DNA of 63,045 bases from Alphaproteobacteria bacterium (GTDB lineage Bacteria > Pseudomonadota > Alphaproteobacteria > 16-39-46 > JABJFC01): positions 1 to 63,045 of the forward strand of contig JABJFC010000082.1 in assembly GCA_018662925.1 (NCBI GenBank). Reading direction: 5' to 3'. Made by a program: the position numbers and the translations under genes. Below, piece by piece: positions 43,785 through 52,718 of the stretch (positions within the stretch are counted from its first letter, which is position 1; every line of letters starts with the position of its first letter). The notes below the pieces were generated by a model. The model was not told where the DNA came from. It saw only the letters and a list, made by a program, of their open reading frames with translations, and made no database searches.

Positions 43785-43912
43785 TACTACTCGCTTATTC
43801 TGATGAAAACGACATCAGAAGTATCACTGAAAAACCATAAATACTCTACCAAGAAATCTGTAAAAGCTAGCTTTTACATTTACCTAGAGACGTTATTCTG
43901 GAACAGGAAACT

Positions 43913-44125
43913 CTACGACGCAGCAACCAACTTAAGATTTGTTGCAGAAGTCTTGCCCTTGTTTTTCTCTAGATCGTAGCTAAGGCGTTGTCCGTCATCA
44001 AGAGAACGAAGGCCCGCACTTTCTAATGCTGAGATATGAACAAAAACGTCGTTTCCACCTTCATCAGGCTGAATAAAACCAAAACCCTTTGTTGGGTTAA
44101 ACCATTTAACTGTACCAGTTGCCAT
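43913..44125 (-). CDS. Cold-shock domain protein (CspA family)
   Basis: A 70-residue single cold-shock domain: [18 protein letters not shown] with RNP1 KGFGFI, and RNP2 VFVHISALE. It binds single-stranded RNA/DNA and acts as an RNA chaperone. The C-terminus is slightly longer than the minimal type. AAGGAG precedes the start. A hairpin lies in the leader (44179-44198), where cold-shock genes often carry regulatory RNA structure. Confidence 0.96.
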   Translation of the reverse strand: MATGTVKWFNPTKGFGFIQPDEGGNDVFVHISALESAGLRSLDDGQRLSYDLEKNKGKTSATNLKLVAAS

Positions 44126-44178
44126 ACTAAAATCTCCTTGGCGTTAGAACTACATACTTCATTATGCAGCATAGAAAA

Positions 44179-44198
44179 CCACACGCTTTATTGTGTGG
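44179..44198 (-). promoter_or_regulatory. Hairpin upstream of csp
   Basis: CCACAC and GTGTGG form a 6-bp stem with an 8-base loop. On the minus strand TTTTCT follows, so it can be read as an intrinsic terminator of transcription coming from tRNA-Ser, or as part of the csp leader. Confidence 0.45.
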
Positions 44199-44296
44199 CA
44201 TATTTTACGTAACCCTTATCATGCATATATTTGGCTGCAATACAAGTAAAATAATAAGTTAGACTGTCTAGCGTTGGAGTGATGGGGGAGGAAGAC

Positions 44297-44593
44297 TGGA
44301 TCCCGCGCTCATCCGTCTTCGCTTCCGCTACGACGTGATGGGTCTGATCTCTGAACTCTGATGACTGATCTCTAGGAGCCCGTCTACGCGATGCTTCGAC
44401 GGGGCATCCGCTTCTCTAACGCGACGCCTCACAAATCCTAACGGATTTATCACGTCGTAGCGTAAGCGAAGAGTAAAGAGAGAGATGTTGAGAGAGCCCG
44501 TCTACGCGATGCTTCGACGAGGCATCCGCTTCTCTAACGCGACGCCTCACAAATCCTAACGGATTTATCACGTCGTAGCGTAAGCGAAGACGG
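44297..44593. repeat. Composite repeat: 97-bp direct repeats within 27-bp inverted arms
   Basis: Two 97-bp copies (44376-44472 and 44494-44590) differ at about one position. The outer arms 44313-44339 and 44567-44593 are inverted complements at 26 of 27 positions. The left end (44297-44312) is the GGATCCCGCG head shared with 38615 and 62979. The right arm stops one base before the CCA end of tRNA-Ser. No gene is seen in the region 44199-44594. Confidence 0.8.
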
Positions 44594-44594
44594 A

Positions 44595-44684
44595 TGGCGG
44601 ATGGGGTGGGATTCGAACCCACGAAGAGCTTTCACCCTTGCCGGTTTTCAAGACCGGTGCCTTCAACCGCTCGGCCACCCATCC
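44595..44684 (-). tRNA. tRNA-Ser(UGA)
   Basis: The minus strand folds as a class II tRNA of 90 bases including encoded CCA. The acceptor stem starts GGATGGG, the anticodon stem CCGGT/ACCGG carries the loop CTTGAAA with anticodon TGA at 44648-44650, a long variable arm follows, and the T arm contains GGTTCGAATCC. It reads UCA and other UCN serine codons. Confidence 0.95.
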
Positions 44685-44733
44685 AACAGTCTAGGATTTG
44701 TCAGATGTTGCCCTTTCCGTCAAGAGGAAAAAG

Positions 44734-45231
44734 TTACCATATGCATGCAATCCCAATGACAATCAATGCACTATAAACGCCAGCCACTACGTCATCTAGC
44801 ATGATGCCGATGGCATCTTGTCTCGTGGAGCCGCCCATATTTCTTTCTACCCAACAGGCCGGCCATATTTTGACGATGTCAAAGAATCGGAACAGAATAA
44901 AGGCCAATAGCCATAGCCGCCAATCTAGACCAGCAGGGAGGAGGGCAATTAATTGGCCGACCACCTCGTCAATGACAATGGAGGAGGGATCTTTTTGAGA
45001 GGGATTTTTCAGACGCTTTAAAATGATCACAGAGGCCCATGTGCCCAACAGAAACAGAATCGGGATGCAGATCAGTAAGAGGGAAAATCCTCCTATCCAC
45101 ATCAGGCAATATGCAAGAGGCAAAGTCGCCAAAGAACCCCATGTGCCAGGCGCTTTTGGCAGAAACCCTGTGCCAAACCAATGGGCAATTAGGCACGGTA
45201 CGTTGGGATATTTGGAATGCGTCTGTTTCAT
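44734..45231 (-). CDS. pgpA: Phosphatidylglycerophosphatase A
   Basis: PgpA (165 residues from the ATG at 45231) dephosphorylates phosphatidylglycerol phosphate in the inner membrane. Family motifs are IAHWFGTGFLPKAPGTWGSLATLP, read in two parts, DPSSIVIDEVVGQLIALL and FRFFDIVKIWPACWVERNMGG with the conserved GIMLDDVVAGVY. Three to four hydrophobic segments are present. The frame extends upstream to 45300 but the extra residues do not look like the family. It ends 50 bases from tRNA-Ser on the same strand. Confidence 0.93.
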   Translation of the reverse strand: MKQTHSKYPNVPCLIAHWFGTGFLPKAPGTWGSLATLPLAYCLMWIGGFSLLLICIPILFLLGTWASVIILKRLKNPSQKDPSSIVIDEVVGQLIALLPAGLDWRLWLLAFILFRFFDIVKIWPACWVERNMGGSTRQDAIGIMLDDVVAGVYSALIVIGIACIW

Positions 45232-45445
45232 TCTGGCTTGTTCATTCTGTCTTGGCGCATTATCTGTGTCTGCTAACTCTAATTTTAATGTCATCTCCAA
45301 TGATCTGCAAAATCTACCATTTCGAGCCAGAGAATGTAAACGACAGATTCTTCTTGATCCCCGTTGATTGTTCTCTTATGTTTAGGCCATGGTTGGGCAT
45401 GAGTATATTCTGCCCCATTTAAATTACGCACTTTGTGAAGATGTG

Positions 45446-46435
45446 ATGTTAAAGCCCTTACAAATTGGTCCTGTTACTGTTCAAGATCCGGTGATTCTCG
45501 CGCCCATGTCCGGCGTGACCGATTTGCCATTTCGCCGTTTGGTCAAACGCCACGGTGTGGGCCTTGTGATATCAGAGATGATTGCGAGCCAAGCCATGAT
45601 AAGGGCAACCCGTCAGTCTCTTAAAAAATGTGAGTTGCATCCCGAAGAACACCCCATGGCTGTCCAATTGGCTGGTTGCGAACCCAACGTGATGGCCGAA
45701 GCTGCCAAGCTTACCGAGGATCTGGGAGCGGCAATTATCGATATCAACATGGGTTGCCCTGTCAAAAAGGTAGTCAATGGGCACGCAGGATCGGCGTTAA
45801 TGAGAGATGAATTGCACGCGGCTAAGATTTTAGAAGCAACTGTCAAAGCGGTTTCTGTCCCCGTGACCTTAAAGATGCGGACAGGATGGGATCATGACAA
45901 CCGGAATGCTCCTTCTTTGGCTAAAGTTGCCGAAGAAAGCGGCATCCAGATGATTACCATTCATGGTCGGACCCGGTGTCAGTTGTATAATGGAAAGGCT
46001 GACTGGTCTTTTATCAAGCAAGTCAAAGAGGCGATCAGCCTTCCGGTTATTGGGAATGGGGATGTAAAAACATATGAGGATGTGGATGCTCTCTTGGAAC
46101 AATCTGGAGCTGATGGGATTATGATCGGTCGGGGCACCTACGGAAAACCCTGGTTTTTATCCCAAGTAATTGAATATTTGAAGACGGGCAACAAGAACCC
46201 TACACCACCTTTAGAATATCAAAAGATGTTGATATTAGAGCATTTACAAGGGATGGCTTCCCATTATGGAGAACTCGTTGGGATCCGAATGGCGCGTAAG
46301 CATCTGAGCTGGTATAGCAAGGGACTTCCGTCCTCTGCAGAGTTTCGTTCTGAAATTAATCGATGTGAGACCTTGCAAAAAGCTGAGGAATTGATTATTG
46401 CGTACTACAACCCCATCGTCGATGGGGGGGGGTAG
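45446..46435 (+). CDS. dusB: tRNA-dihydrouridine synthase DusB
   Basis: DusB (329 residues from the ATG at 45446; an earlier start at 45389 is possible but unlike the family) reduces uridines in the tRNA D-loop with FMN. Motifs: VILAPMSGVTDLPFRRLV, MAVQLAGCEP, INMGCPVKKVVNGHAGSALM with the catalytic Cys, and TIHGRTRCQLYNGKADW. It is the NifR3 homologue that heads the ntr cluster in alphaproteobacteria. It ends in a run of nine G, coding Gly-Gly-Gly before the stop. Confidence 0.96.
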   Translation: MLKPLQIGPVTVQDPVILAPMSGVTDLPFRRLVKRHGVGLVISEMIASQAMIRATRQSLKKCELHPEEHPMAVQLAGCEPNVMAEAAKLTEDLGAAIIDINMGCPVKKVVNGHAGSALMRDELHAAKILEATVKAVSVPVTLKMRTGWDHDNRNAPSLAKVAEESGIQMITIHGRTRCQLYNGKADWSFIKQVKEAISLPVIGNGDVKTYEDVDALLEQSGADGIMIGRGTYGKPWFLSQVIEYLKTGNKNPTPPLEYQKMLILEHLQGMASHYGELVGIRMARKHLSWYSKGLPSSAEFRSEINRCETLQKAEELIIAYYNPIVDGGG

Positions 46436-46460
46436 ATAATTCGATTAAGGCAGAGATGTA

Positions 46461-46760
46461 ATGACTGACAAGATATCCCATCATCCAAAGCATTTGCAGG
46501 CTAAAGCTGGGCTGGGTGATGCTGTTTATACTCTGTTGTCTCAATATCTCAGCAAACTTCCTCAGGGTACCGAGTATACAGGCCTTTATGCATTAGTTCA
46601 GGAAGAAATTGAAAAACCCCTCCTTCAGGTTGCCTTAGAGTTTTCAAAAGGAAATCAAACCAAGGCCGCCCAGATGTTGGGAGTGAACCGGAATACGTTG
46701 CGGAAAAAAATTAGGGAATATGGTATTTCTCTCAAAGCTACAATGCCAAAGGCAGCATAG
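46461..46760 (+). CDS. Fis/NtrC-C-terminal-like DNA-binding protein
   Basis: A 99-residue protein. Residues about 45-90 form a Fis-type helix-turn-helix: EEIEKPLLQVALEFSKGNQTKAAQMLGVNRNTLRKKIREYG, given here as one domain in two parts (IEKPLLQVALEFSKGNQTKA and AQMLGVNRNTLRKKIREYG). This is closely patterned on the end of NtrC. In many alphaproteobacteria dusB is followed by ntrB and ntrC before ntrY-ntrX. Here a short Fis-like gene stands in that slot, with no receiver or AAA+ domain. It may be a true Fis-like nucleoid protein, as in the dusB-fis operon of gammaproteobacteria, or an NtrC remnant kept for its DNA-binding domain. Confidence 0.85.
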   Translation: MTDKISHHPKHLQAKAGLGDAVYTLLSQYLSKLPQGTEYTGLYALVQEEIEKPLLQVALEFSKGNQTKAAQMLGVNRNTLRKKIREYGISLKATMPKAA

Positions 46761-46804
46761 AGTGCTTCCCACAAGACTCTTTTGTAAAGAGTGGAAATAT
46801 TTCA

Positions 46805-49042
46805 ATGAAGATTAAGGCCAGACTTAAAAAACAATTTTCCAAAGCAAGCCTTGAAAAGAGAATTGCGTTTGGCTTGGCGATTTTGGCTCTTCTATCGGGG
46901 ACCGCAACCTATCTAAAACTCAATGATGCGTCTCTCTTGGAGCCTGGGAATCGAATTGTTTTCCCCTTGTTATTGGTCGATCTATCTATTCTCCTGTTGC
47001 TTGGGGTTGTCATAGCAAAGCGTTTGGTGGCCTTATGGGTGGAAAGAAAGCGGGGGAGTGCTGGATCTCTTCTACATGTACGTTTAGTGATGCTTTTCGG
47101 CTTAGTGACGGCTATCCCTACCATTTTCATGGCCTTCTTTTCCTTTTTGTTTTTCCAACAGGGGGTAGAGTCTTGGTTCAACACGCGAGTTCAGACGGCT
47201 CTTCATGATTCGGTAAAGGTGGCTCAAGCTTATCTAAAAGAGCACCAAAGGGGCATAGGGAACGATGCGTCTCTTATGTCCAGAGACCTGAGCCGGGAAT
47301 TACCTTTTCTGTTACATAATGCAGAGAATTTTAATCGTTATTTGACGACTATGGCTGCAGTGAGATCCATGAGGGAAGCTATTGTTTTTGATGAAGCCCA
47401 TAATATTTTGGCACGATCGGTCCTTACTTTTGCCTTGGACTTTGAATTTGTTCCGGACTGGGCACTGGAAAAGGCAAATGCTGATGGGGTTGCCCTGTTA
47501 ACCAGTGAGGATGAGGATCGTGTTCGGGCCATTGTAAAAATAGAAGGGACTCCTCCAGCATATCTCTATGTGGGGCGTCCAGTGGATCCGATGGTTTTGA
47601 ATTATGTGTCTAGTACCGAAGAAAGTGTAAACGATTACGATATTCTTGAGAGAGAACGTTCTGAAATTCAGATTATTTTTGCCCTTATTTTTGTGGTTGT
47701 CTCTCTTTTGCTTTTATTGGCTGCTATTCGCTTGGGAATGGTGTTTTCAAACCAGCTGGCGGCCCCAATTATCCGTTTGATCAATGCCGCCGAACAACTG
47801 GCCAAGGGAGACTTGTCGGCTCGAGTGCCAGAAGCTTCGGCAAAGGATGAGTTGGGTATTCTGAGTCGGACTTTTAACGAAATGGCGGCACAAACTCAGA
47901 TTAATCAGCAAGAGCTTATAAGGGCAAACCAGAAACTAGACAGGCGTCGCCAGTTTACCGAATCGGTTTTGTCAGGCGTTTCTGCTGGAGTTATTGGGCT
48001 AGATGCAGGAGGGAACATCAATTATCCCAATCGTTCGGCTTCACAGCTCTTAAAGACTGATCTTTCAAAATTCCTAAGAAAGAATTTGGTTTCTGTTTTC
48101 CCTGAGGCTATCGAATTGTTGGAGAAAGCGAAGAGTGCCATTCAGAATGTGGTAGAGGGAGAAATCACTCGGACTCATGATGGATATCAAATGATATTTC
48201 TGGTGCGGGTCACTCGTGAGCAGGATAAGAAGGGAGATCTCAAAGGATTTGTGGTGACTTTTGATGACTTGACCGAACAATTGGCTGCTCAACGAAAAGC
48301 AGCTTGGTCAGATGTGGCCCGTCGTGTAGCTCATGAAATAAAAAATCCTCTTACGCCTATCCAACTTTCTGCAGAACGTTTGAAAAGGAAATATCTTCCT
48401 CAGATTCAAGAAGATCCGCAAGCTTTTCAAAAATGTATCGATACCATCGTGCGTCAGGTGGGAAATATTGGAAACCTGATTGGAGAGTTTTCAGATTTTG
48501 CTCGGATGCCTTCCCCGGTTTTTGAGGAAGAAGAGTTGCGGGATATGTGTCAGCAGTTGGTTTTGCTCCAACATAATGCGCACCAGGATATTGATTTAAA
48601 GTGTCGGTTTCCCGATGAGCCCATTTATGTGAACTGTGATGCTAACCAGGTGGGGCAGGCTCTGACAAACTTATTACAGAATGCCATAGATTCTATCCAA
48701 GAACGTGTGCCAGTTGTGGCTGGAGCAGCGCTTCCAAAGGGCAATATTGTGCTTACCTTAACACGGGAACGCCATGAGGTCCGTTTAACCATTGAAGACA
48801 ATGGGAAGGGGCTTCCCAAAGAGGGGCGTGAACGCTTGGATGAGCCGTATTATACAACGCGTACAAAAGGAACAGGTTTGGGGCTTGCCATTGTTAAGAA
48901 GGTTATGCATGATCATGGGGGTACACTTGTAATGCAGGATTCTGTCGGGGGTGGTGCGGAAGTGACTCTTCTTTTTCGGGTTGAGGACGCTGTTGTTCAA
49001 GATGGGGATTCCGTTAGAAAAAAACAGGAAATGGTTCAATAA
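46805..49042 (+). CDS. ntrY: Sensor histidine kinase NtrY
   Basis: NtrY (745 residues) is the membrane kinase partner of NtrX, linked to nitrogen and redox or microaerobic responses in alphaproteobacteria. The N-terminal part has three hydrophobic segments (to about residue 120), a periplasmic sensor region to about 285, a fourth segment, a HAMP domain, a PAS domain (VLSGVSAGVIGLDAGGNIN), the H-box ARRVAHEIKNPLTPIQLSAERL (His about 510) and a HATPase domain with TIEDNGKGLP and TRTKGTGLGLAIVKK. It is followed by ntrX after three bases. Confidence 0.95.
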   Translation: MKIKARLKKQFSKASLEKRIAFGLAILALLSGTATYLKLNDASLLEPGNRIVFPLLLVDLSILLLLGVVIAKRLVALWVERKRGSAGSLLHVRLVMLFGLVTAIPTIFMAFFSFLFFQQGVESWFNTRVQTALHDSVKVAQAYLKEHQRGIGNDASLMSRDLSRELPFLLHNAENFNRYLTTMAAVRSMREAIVFDEAHNILARSVLTFALDFEFVPDWALEKANADGVALLTSEDEDRVRAIVKIEGTPPAYLYVGRPVDPMVLNYVSSTEESVNDYDILERERSEIQIIFALIFVVVSLLLLLAAIRLGMVFSNQLAAPIIRLINAAEQLAKGDLSARVPEASAKDELGILSRTFNEMAAQTQINQQELIRANQKLDRRRQFTESVLSGVSAGVIGLDAGGNINYPNRSASQLLKTDLSKFLRKNLVSVFPEAIELLEKAKSAIQNVVEGEITRTHDGYQMIFLVRVTREQDKKGDLKGFVVTFDDLTEQLAAQRKAAWSDVARRVAHEIKNPLTPIQLSAERLKRKYLPQIQEDPQAFQKCIDTIVRQVGNIGNLIGEFSDFARMPSPVFEEEELRDMCQQLVLLQHNAHQDIDLKCRFPDEPIYVNCDANQVGQALTNLLQNAIDSIQERVPVVAGAALPKGNIVLTLTRERHEVRLTIEDNGKGLPKEGRERLDEPYYTTRTKGTGLGLAIVKKVMHDHGGTLVMQDSVGGGAEVTLLFRVEDAVVQDGDSVRKKQEMVQ

Positions 49043-49045
49043 GTC

Positions 49046-50455
49046 ATGTCACAGTCTGTACTTATAATTGATGATGAAGAGGATATTCGTCGCCTTGTCT
49101 CAGATATTTTAGGGGATGAGGGGTATGAGACTTATACGGCTGCCGATGGTGCTTCAGCTATGGAGACCATCAAAGTTCGTAGACCCTCGCTAGTGATTTT
49201 GGACATTTGGTTGAATGATAGTCGATTCGATGGGATTGAACTCTTGGATATCATTAAGAGCGATCACCCTTTGGCCCCGGTTATTATGATTAGTGGCCAT
49301 GGAACTATTGAAACAGCTGTTAAATCTATTCAAAAAGGCGCCTATGATTTTGTGGAAAAGCCTTTTACGGCAGAGCGTTTGCTTCTCGTTGTAAAACGTG
49401 CTCTTGAGGCTTCTCGTCTCGTTAGGGAAAATATAGAACTTAGGGACAGAGTTGGAGAAGATGAGTTTGTCGGAGAATCTTCTGCTGCAACCCAGCTTAG
49501 AAGCACTATTGAAACTGTGGCCCCCACAAAGAGCCGTGTGTTTATTTCAGGAGATGACGGGGCTGGTAAAAAGACGGTAGCTCGTCTGCTCCATAAGCAT
49601 TCTCAAAAATCTGCGGGTCCCTTTGTCTCTCTCAACTGTCGCAAAGCTTCTCCACAGACCATCGAGGAAGAACTTTTTGGTCGAGAAGGTCGCGCACAAA
49701 GTCCTCTTCATCCTTCTAAGACTGGCTGTTTTGAGATGGCCTATGGTGGCACGCTGTTTCTTGAAAATGTTGATTGTCTTCCCTTGGAGGTACAAGCGAA
49801 ACTTGTAAAGGCATTGCATACAGAAATGATTCGGCGAGTGGATTCATCCCAAGCGATTCCAGTTGATGCTCGGATTATTTCTTCTAGTGCGGCTGATATG
49901 GATGTATTGATTAGTTCTAAGAGGTTTCGGGAAGATCTCTATAACAGGTTGAATGTGGTTTCTGTCAAAATTCCTTCCTTGAGCAATCGTCGCGAAGATA
50001 TCCCAGCTTTAGCAGAAGGATTTAAAAATAAATTTCAGACGGAAAAAGGGAAGCATGCCGCAACTTTTAGCGAACAAGTTATATTGAAACTCAAAGCCCA
50101 CGATTGGCCAGGAAATGTTCGTCAATTAAAGAATGTTGTGGAGTGGGCTTTGATTACTTCTTCCAATGATCCGGGGGAAAAAATTGGGGTGGAAGCTTTT
50201 CCCCTAGATATGTCAGAAATTAATGTAGAAGAGCCGCCAAAAGTTGATAATGAAGATGTCTTGAATTTTCAGTTGCGCGAAGCACGTGAAATATTTGAGC
50301 GCAACTATTTGAGTAGTCAAGTGAATAGATTTGGCGGCAATATTTCTCGCACCTCTGAATTTGTTGGTATGGAACGATCTGCCCTTCATCGAAAGTTGCG
50401 GGCTTTGGGACTATCCAGCGAAAAAGCAGAGTCGAGGAAAAAGAATAACGCCTAG
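49046..50455 (+). CDS. ntrX: Response regulator NtrX (sigma54-activator-like, GAFTGA missing)
   Basis: A 469-residue protein: receiver domain with phosphorylatable Asp53 (SLVILDIWLND), a linker, an AAA+ domain with a degenerate Walker A (GDDGAGKKTVARLLH) and GGTLFLENVDCLPLE, then a C-terminal Fis-type helix-turn-helix (FGGNISRTSEFVGMERSAL). The loop that contacts sigma54 should read GAFTGA between FGREGR and GCFEMA; here it reads AQSPLHPSKT, so activation of sigma54 polymerase is unlikely. It probably acts as a sigma54-independent regulator, as proposed for other NtrX proteins. It is paired with NtrY. Confidence 0.93.
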   Translation: MSQSVLIIDDEEDIRRLVSDILGDEGYETYTAADGASAMETIKVRRPSLVILDIWLNDSRFDGIELLDIIKSDHPLAPVIMISGHGTIETAVKSIQKGAYDFVEKPFTAERLLLVVKRALEASRLVRENIELRDRVGEDEFVGESSAATQLRSTIETVAPTKSRVFISGDDGAGKKTVARLLHKHSQKSAGPFVSLNCRKASPQTIEEELFGREGRAQSPLHPSKTGCFEMAYGGTLFLENVDCLPLEVQAKLVKALHTEMIRRVDSSQAIPVDARIISSSAADMDVLISSKRFREDLYNRLNVVSVKIPSLSNRREDIPALAEGFKNKFQTEKGKHAATFSEQVILKLKAHDWPGNVRQLKNVVEWALITSSNDPGEKIGVEAFPLDMSEINVEEPPKVDNEDVLNFQLREAREIFERNYLSSQVNRFGGNISRTSEFVGMERSALHRKLRALGLSSEKAESRKKNNA

Positions 50456-50472
50456 CCAATGGAGAATATGCC

Positions 50473-51846
50473 ATGAGGGTGATCGTTTGTGGAGCAGGGC
50501 ATGTTGGCATGGGGATCATCCGATACCTGGCCGCTGAAAAAAACGATATTGTTGTTATAGATGAATCTGTCGAACTTATAAAAAAAGTGGAAGACAGTAT
50601 GGATGTTCAAACGGTAGTTGGTGTGCCGTGCCATCCAGAATCACTTCATCGTGCAGGAGCTACGGAAGCAGAAATGTTGGTGGCCGTAACCCCTGTTGAT
50701 GAGGTCAATATGGTTGCGTGTCAGGTTGCGCATTCGCTGTTCCATCTCCCCCTTAAAATTGCTCATTTAAGGAATCAGGCTTATCTTGATCCCCGCTGGT
50801 TCGATTTGTTTAGTACGAATCACATGCCTATTGATGTCGTTATTTCTCCCGAAGTTGAAATCGCAAAGGCCATTCAAAGAAATATCCGACTTCCTGGGGC
50901 TTTTGATCTTATTCCCAGCACGGAAGGGGAGATCCGGGTTATTGGTGTGAAATGCTCGGAAGAGTGTCCAATCTTGTACACACCCTTGCGCCAACTCACC
51001 ACGCTATTTCCGGATCTGAATGTGACCGTTATCGGTATCATTCGTAATGATGAATTGATGATTCCAACCCAGGAAGACCAAATGTTGCCGGGGGATGAAG
51101 TTTATTTTATCACCGTGGCCAGTCAGGTTGATCGAGTTATGTTGGCTTTTGGTTATGAAGAAATTGCTTCACGGCATATTTTAATTTTGGGCGCTGGAAA
51201 CATAGGGGTCAGTCTTGCTCGGGGGATTGAGGCTGCTCATCCCGAGGTGAGTGTCAAAATCATTGAACATAATAAAGAGCGGGCAAAATACATTTCTCAG
51301 AATCTGTCTCAAGGCGTTGTTTTGCAGGGGGATGCCCTTGATGTCAATATTTTGAAAGAGGCGGGCGTTCAAAAGACTGAAACGGTGGTGGCCGTTACAA
51401 ATGACACGGAAGTCAATGTATTGGCGTCTCTTTTGGCAAAGCAAAATGGGGCCAAACGCTCCATAACTCTTGTAAACAACCCGGCCTATACATCATTGGT
51501 TACATCCCTTGGTATAGATGCGGTCATTAATCCTCGCATGATAACCATTTCTTCTATTCTCCAACATGTTCGAAGGGGCCGTATACGTTCAGTCCATTCC
51601 TTGAGAGATGGACTTGGAGAAGTCATCGAAGCCGATGTGCCAGAATTATCTCGGATTGTGGGCAGTACTGTTGGTAACATTAACATTCCCAATAGCATTT
51701 TTGTTGGCGCTATTGTGCGGGAGGGGCTTGTGGTAGTTCCTCAAGAGAAAACGACAATCCATGCAGGAGATCGCCTCGTTATATTGAGCACCCAAAAGGG
51801 AATTGGGGATGTGGAAAAGCTATTTATGACGGAAGATTATTTTTAG
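50473..51846 (+). CDS. trkA: Trk potassium uptake regulatory protein TrkA
   Basis: TrkA (457 residues) is the NAD-binding cytoplasmic gate of Trk/Ktr potassium channels. It has two RCK modules, each with a Rossmann core (MRVIVCGAGHVGMGI at the start and HILILGAGNIGVSLARGIE near residue 236) and a TrkA-C domain after it. Length fits the duplicated form. The partner TrkH/TrkG membrane gene is not in the window. It sits 17 bases after ntrX, its usual alphaproteobacterial place. Confidence 0.95.
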   Translation: MRVIVCGAGHVGMGIIRYLAAEKNDIVVIDESVELIKKVEDSMDVQTVVGVPCHPESLHRAGATEAEMLVAVTPVDEVNMVACQVAHSLFHLPLKIAHLRNQAYLDPRWFDLFSTNHMPIDVVISPEVEIAKAIQRNIRLPGAFDLIPSTEGEIRVIGVKCSEECPILYTPLRQLTTLFPDLNVTVIGIIRNDELMIPTQEDQMLPGDEVYFITVASQVDRVMLAFGYEEIASRHILILGAGNIGVSLARGIEAAHPEVSVKIIEHNKERAKYISQNLSQGVVLQGDALDVNILKEAGVQKTETVVAVTNDTEVNVLASLLAKQNGAKRSITLVNNPAYTSLVTSLGIDAVINPRMITISSILQHVRRGRIRSVHSLRDGLGEVIEADVPELSRIVGSTVGNINIPNSIFVGAIVREGLVVVPQEKTTIHAGDRLVILSTQKGIGDVEKLFMTEDYF

Positions 51847-51875
51847 AGAAGGCTAGAACGGGAGTAAGAATTTAT

Positions 51876-52718
51876 ATGTCCAGATGTGTCTACGTCAATG
51901 GTCGTTATGTCCCTCATAACGAAGCCACGATTCACGTATTTGATCGAGGGTTTCAGTTCTCCGACGGTGTTTACGAAGTGATGGCTGTTGTCGGGGGAAA
52001 GATCATTAGTGAACAGGAGCATTTAGATCGCTTAGCCTACTCGCTGAAAGAGCTGGAAATACCAGCCCCCTGTAAAGTTGCTTCCCTAAAGCATATTTTT
52101 CGAGAAGTATTAAAGCGCAACAAAATAAGGGATGGCCGATTGTATCTTCAGGTTACCCGTGGGATTGCCCCCAGAGACCATGCGTACGCGGGTGACATGT
52201 CACCCTCTATTATTGTGGCAAGTCAAAGGGTCTCTCATGAAAAAGAAGTTGCGGGAATCAAAGTAATTACAATTCCCGATGCGCGCTGGAAACGGACAGA
52301 TATTAAGTCAATCTCACTTCTAGCTAATGTGATGGCCAAGAGAGAAGCAGCACAGCAAGAAGCTGGAGAGGCATGGCTGACTGACGATAACGGTTATATT
52401 CGAGAAGCCGCAGTCAGTAATGTCTGGATTGTGCTAAAGGATGGGCGTATTCTAACGCCACCCTTAAGCTCTGGCATTCTTAAAGGAACGACCCGTTCAG
52501 TTGTTTTGGACCTTATAAAGGAGCTGGGCCTTAAAGTGGAAGAAAAGCTGTTTACCGTGGAAGAGGCCGAAAATGCTGAGGAAGCGTTTATAAGTGGATC
52601 TAGCCAGTTTGTGCGCTCGGTTGTTCAGATCAACGAACGCGTGATCGGGACCGGAGAAGGGGGACCCATAACGCATCAACTGAGGGAAGCTTATTTTAAA
52701 TGGATGGAAGCCATATGA
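51876..52718 (+). CDS. dat: D-amino-acid transaminase (fold IV)
   Basis: A 280-residue fold type IV PLP aminotransferase. The PLP-binding lysine is Lys144 in RTDIKSISLLANVMAKREA; VFDRGFQFSDGVYEVMAV and the cofactor-binding SGSSQFVRSVVQINE also fit D-alanine transaminase. It would make D-glutamate or D-alanine for peptidoglycan, but branched-chain or other fold IV activities cannot be excluded. It is translationally coupled to the next gene by an ATGA overlap. Confidence 0.88.
   Translation: MSRCVYVNGRYVPHNEATIHVFDRGFQFSDGVYEVMAVVGGKIISEQEHLDRLAYSLKELEIPAPCKVASLKHIFREVLKRNKIRDGRLYLQVTRGIAPRDHAYAGDMSPSIIVASQRVSHEKEVAGIKVITIPDARWKRTDIKSISLLANVMAKREAAQQEAGEAWLTDDNGYIREAAVSNVWIVLKDGRILTPPLSSGILKGTTRSVVLDLIKELGLKVEEKLFTVEEAENAEEAFISGSSQFVRSVVQINERVIGTGEGGPITHQLREAYFKWMEAI

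Noticed and set aside
44297-44593. CRISPR array
   Set aside because: The repeats are two 97-bp copies with one spacer, far from CRISPR repeat and spacer sizes, and no cas gene is present.
44416-44622. Minus-strand open frame of 68 codons across the repeats
   Set aside because: It lies within the direct repeats and runs into tRNA-Ser; non-coding.
46422-46434. Run of nine G at the end of dusB as a phase-variation tract
   Set aside because: Slippage there would only alter the last few residues, so an on/off effect is unlikely; noted as a possible read-error site.
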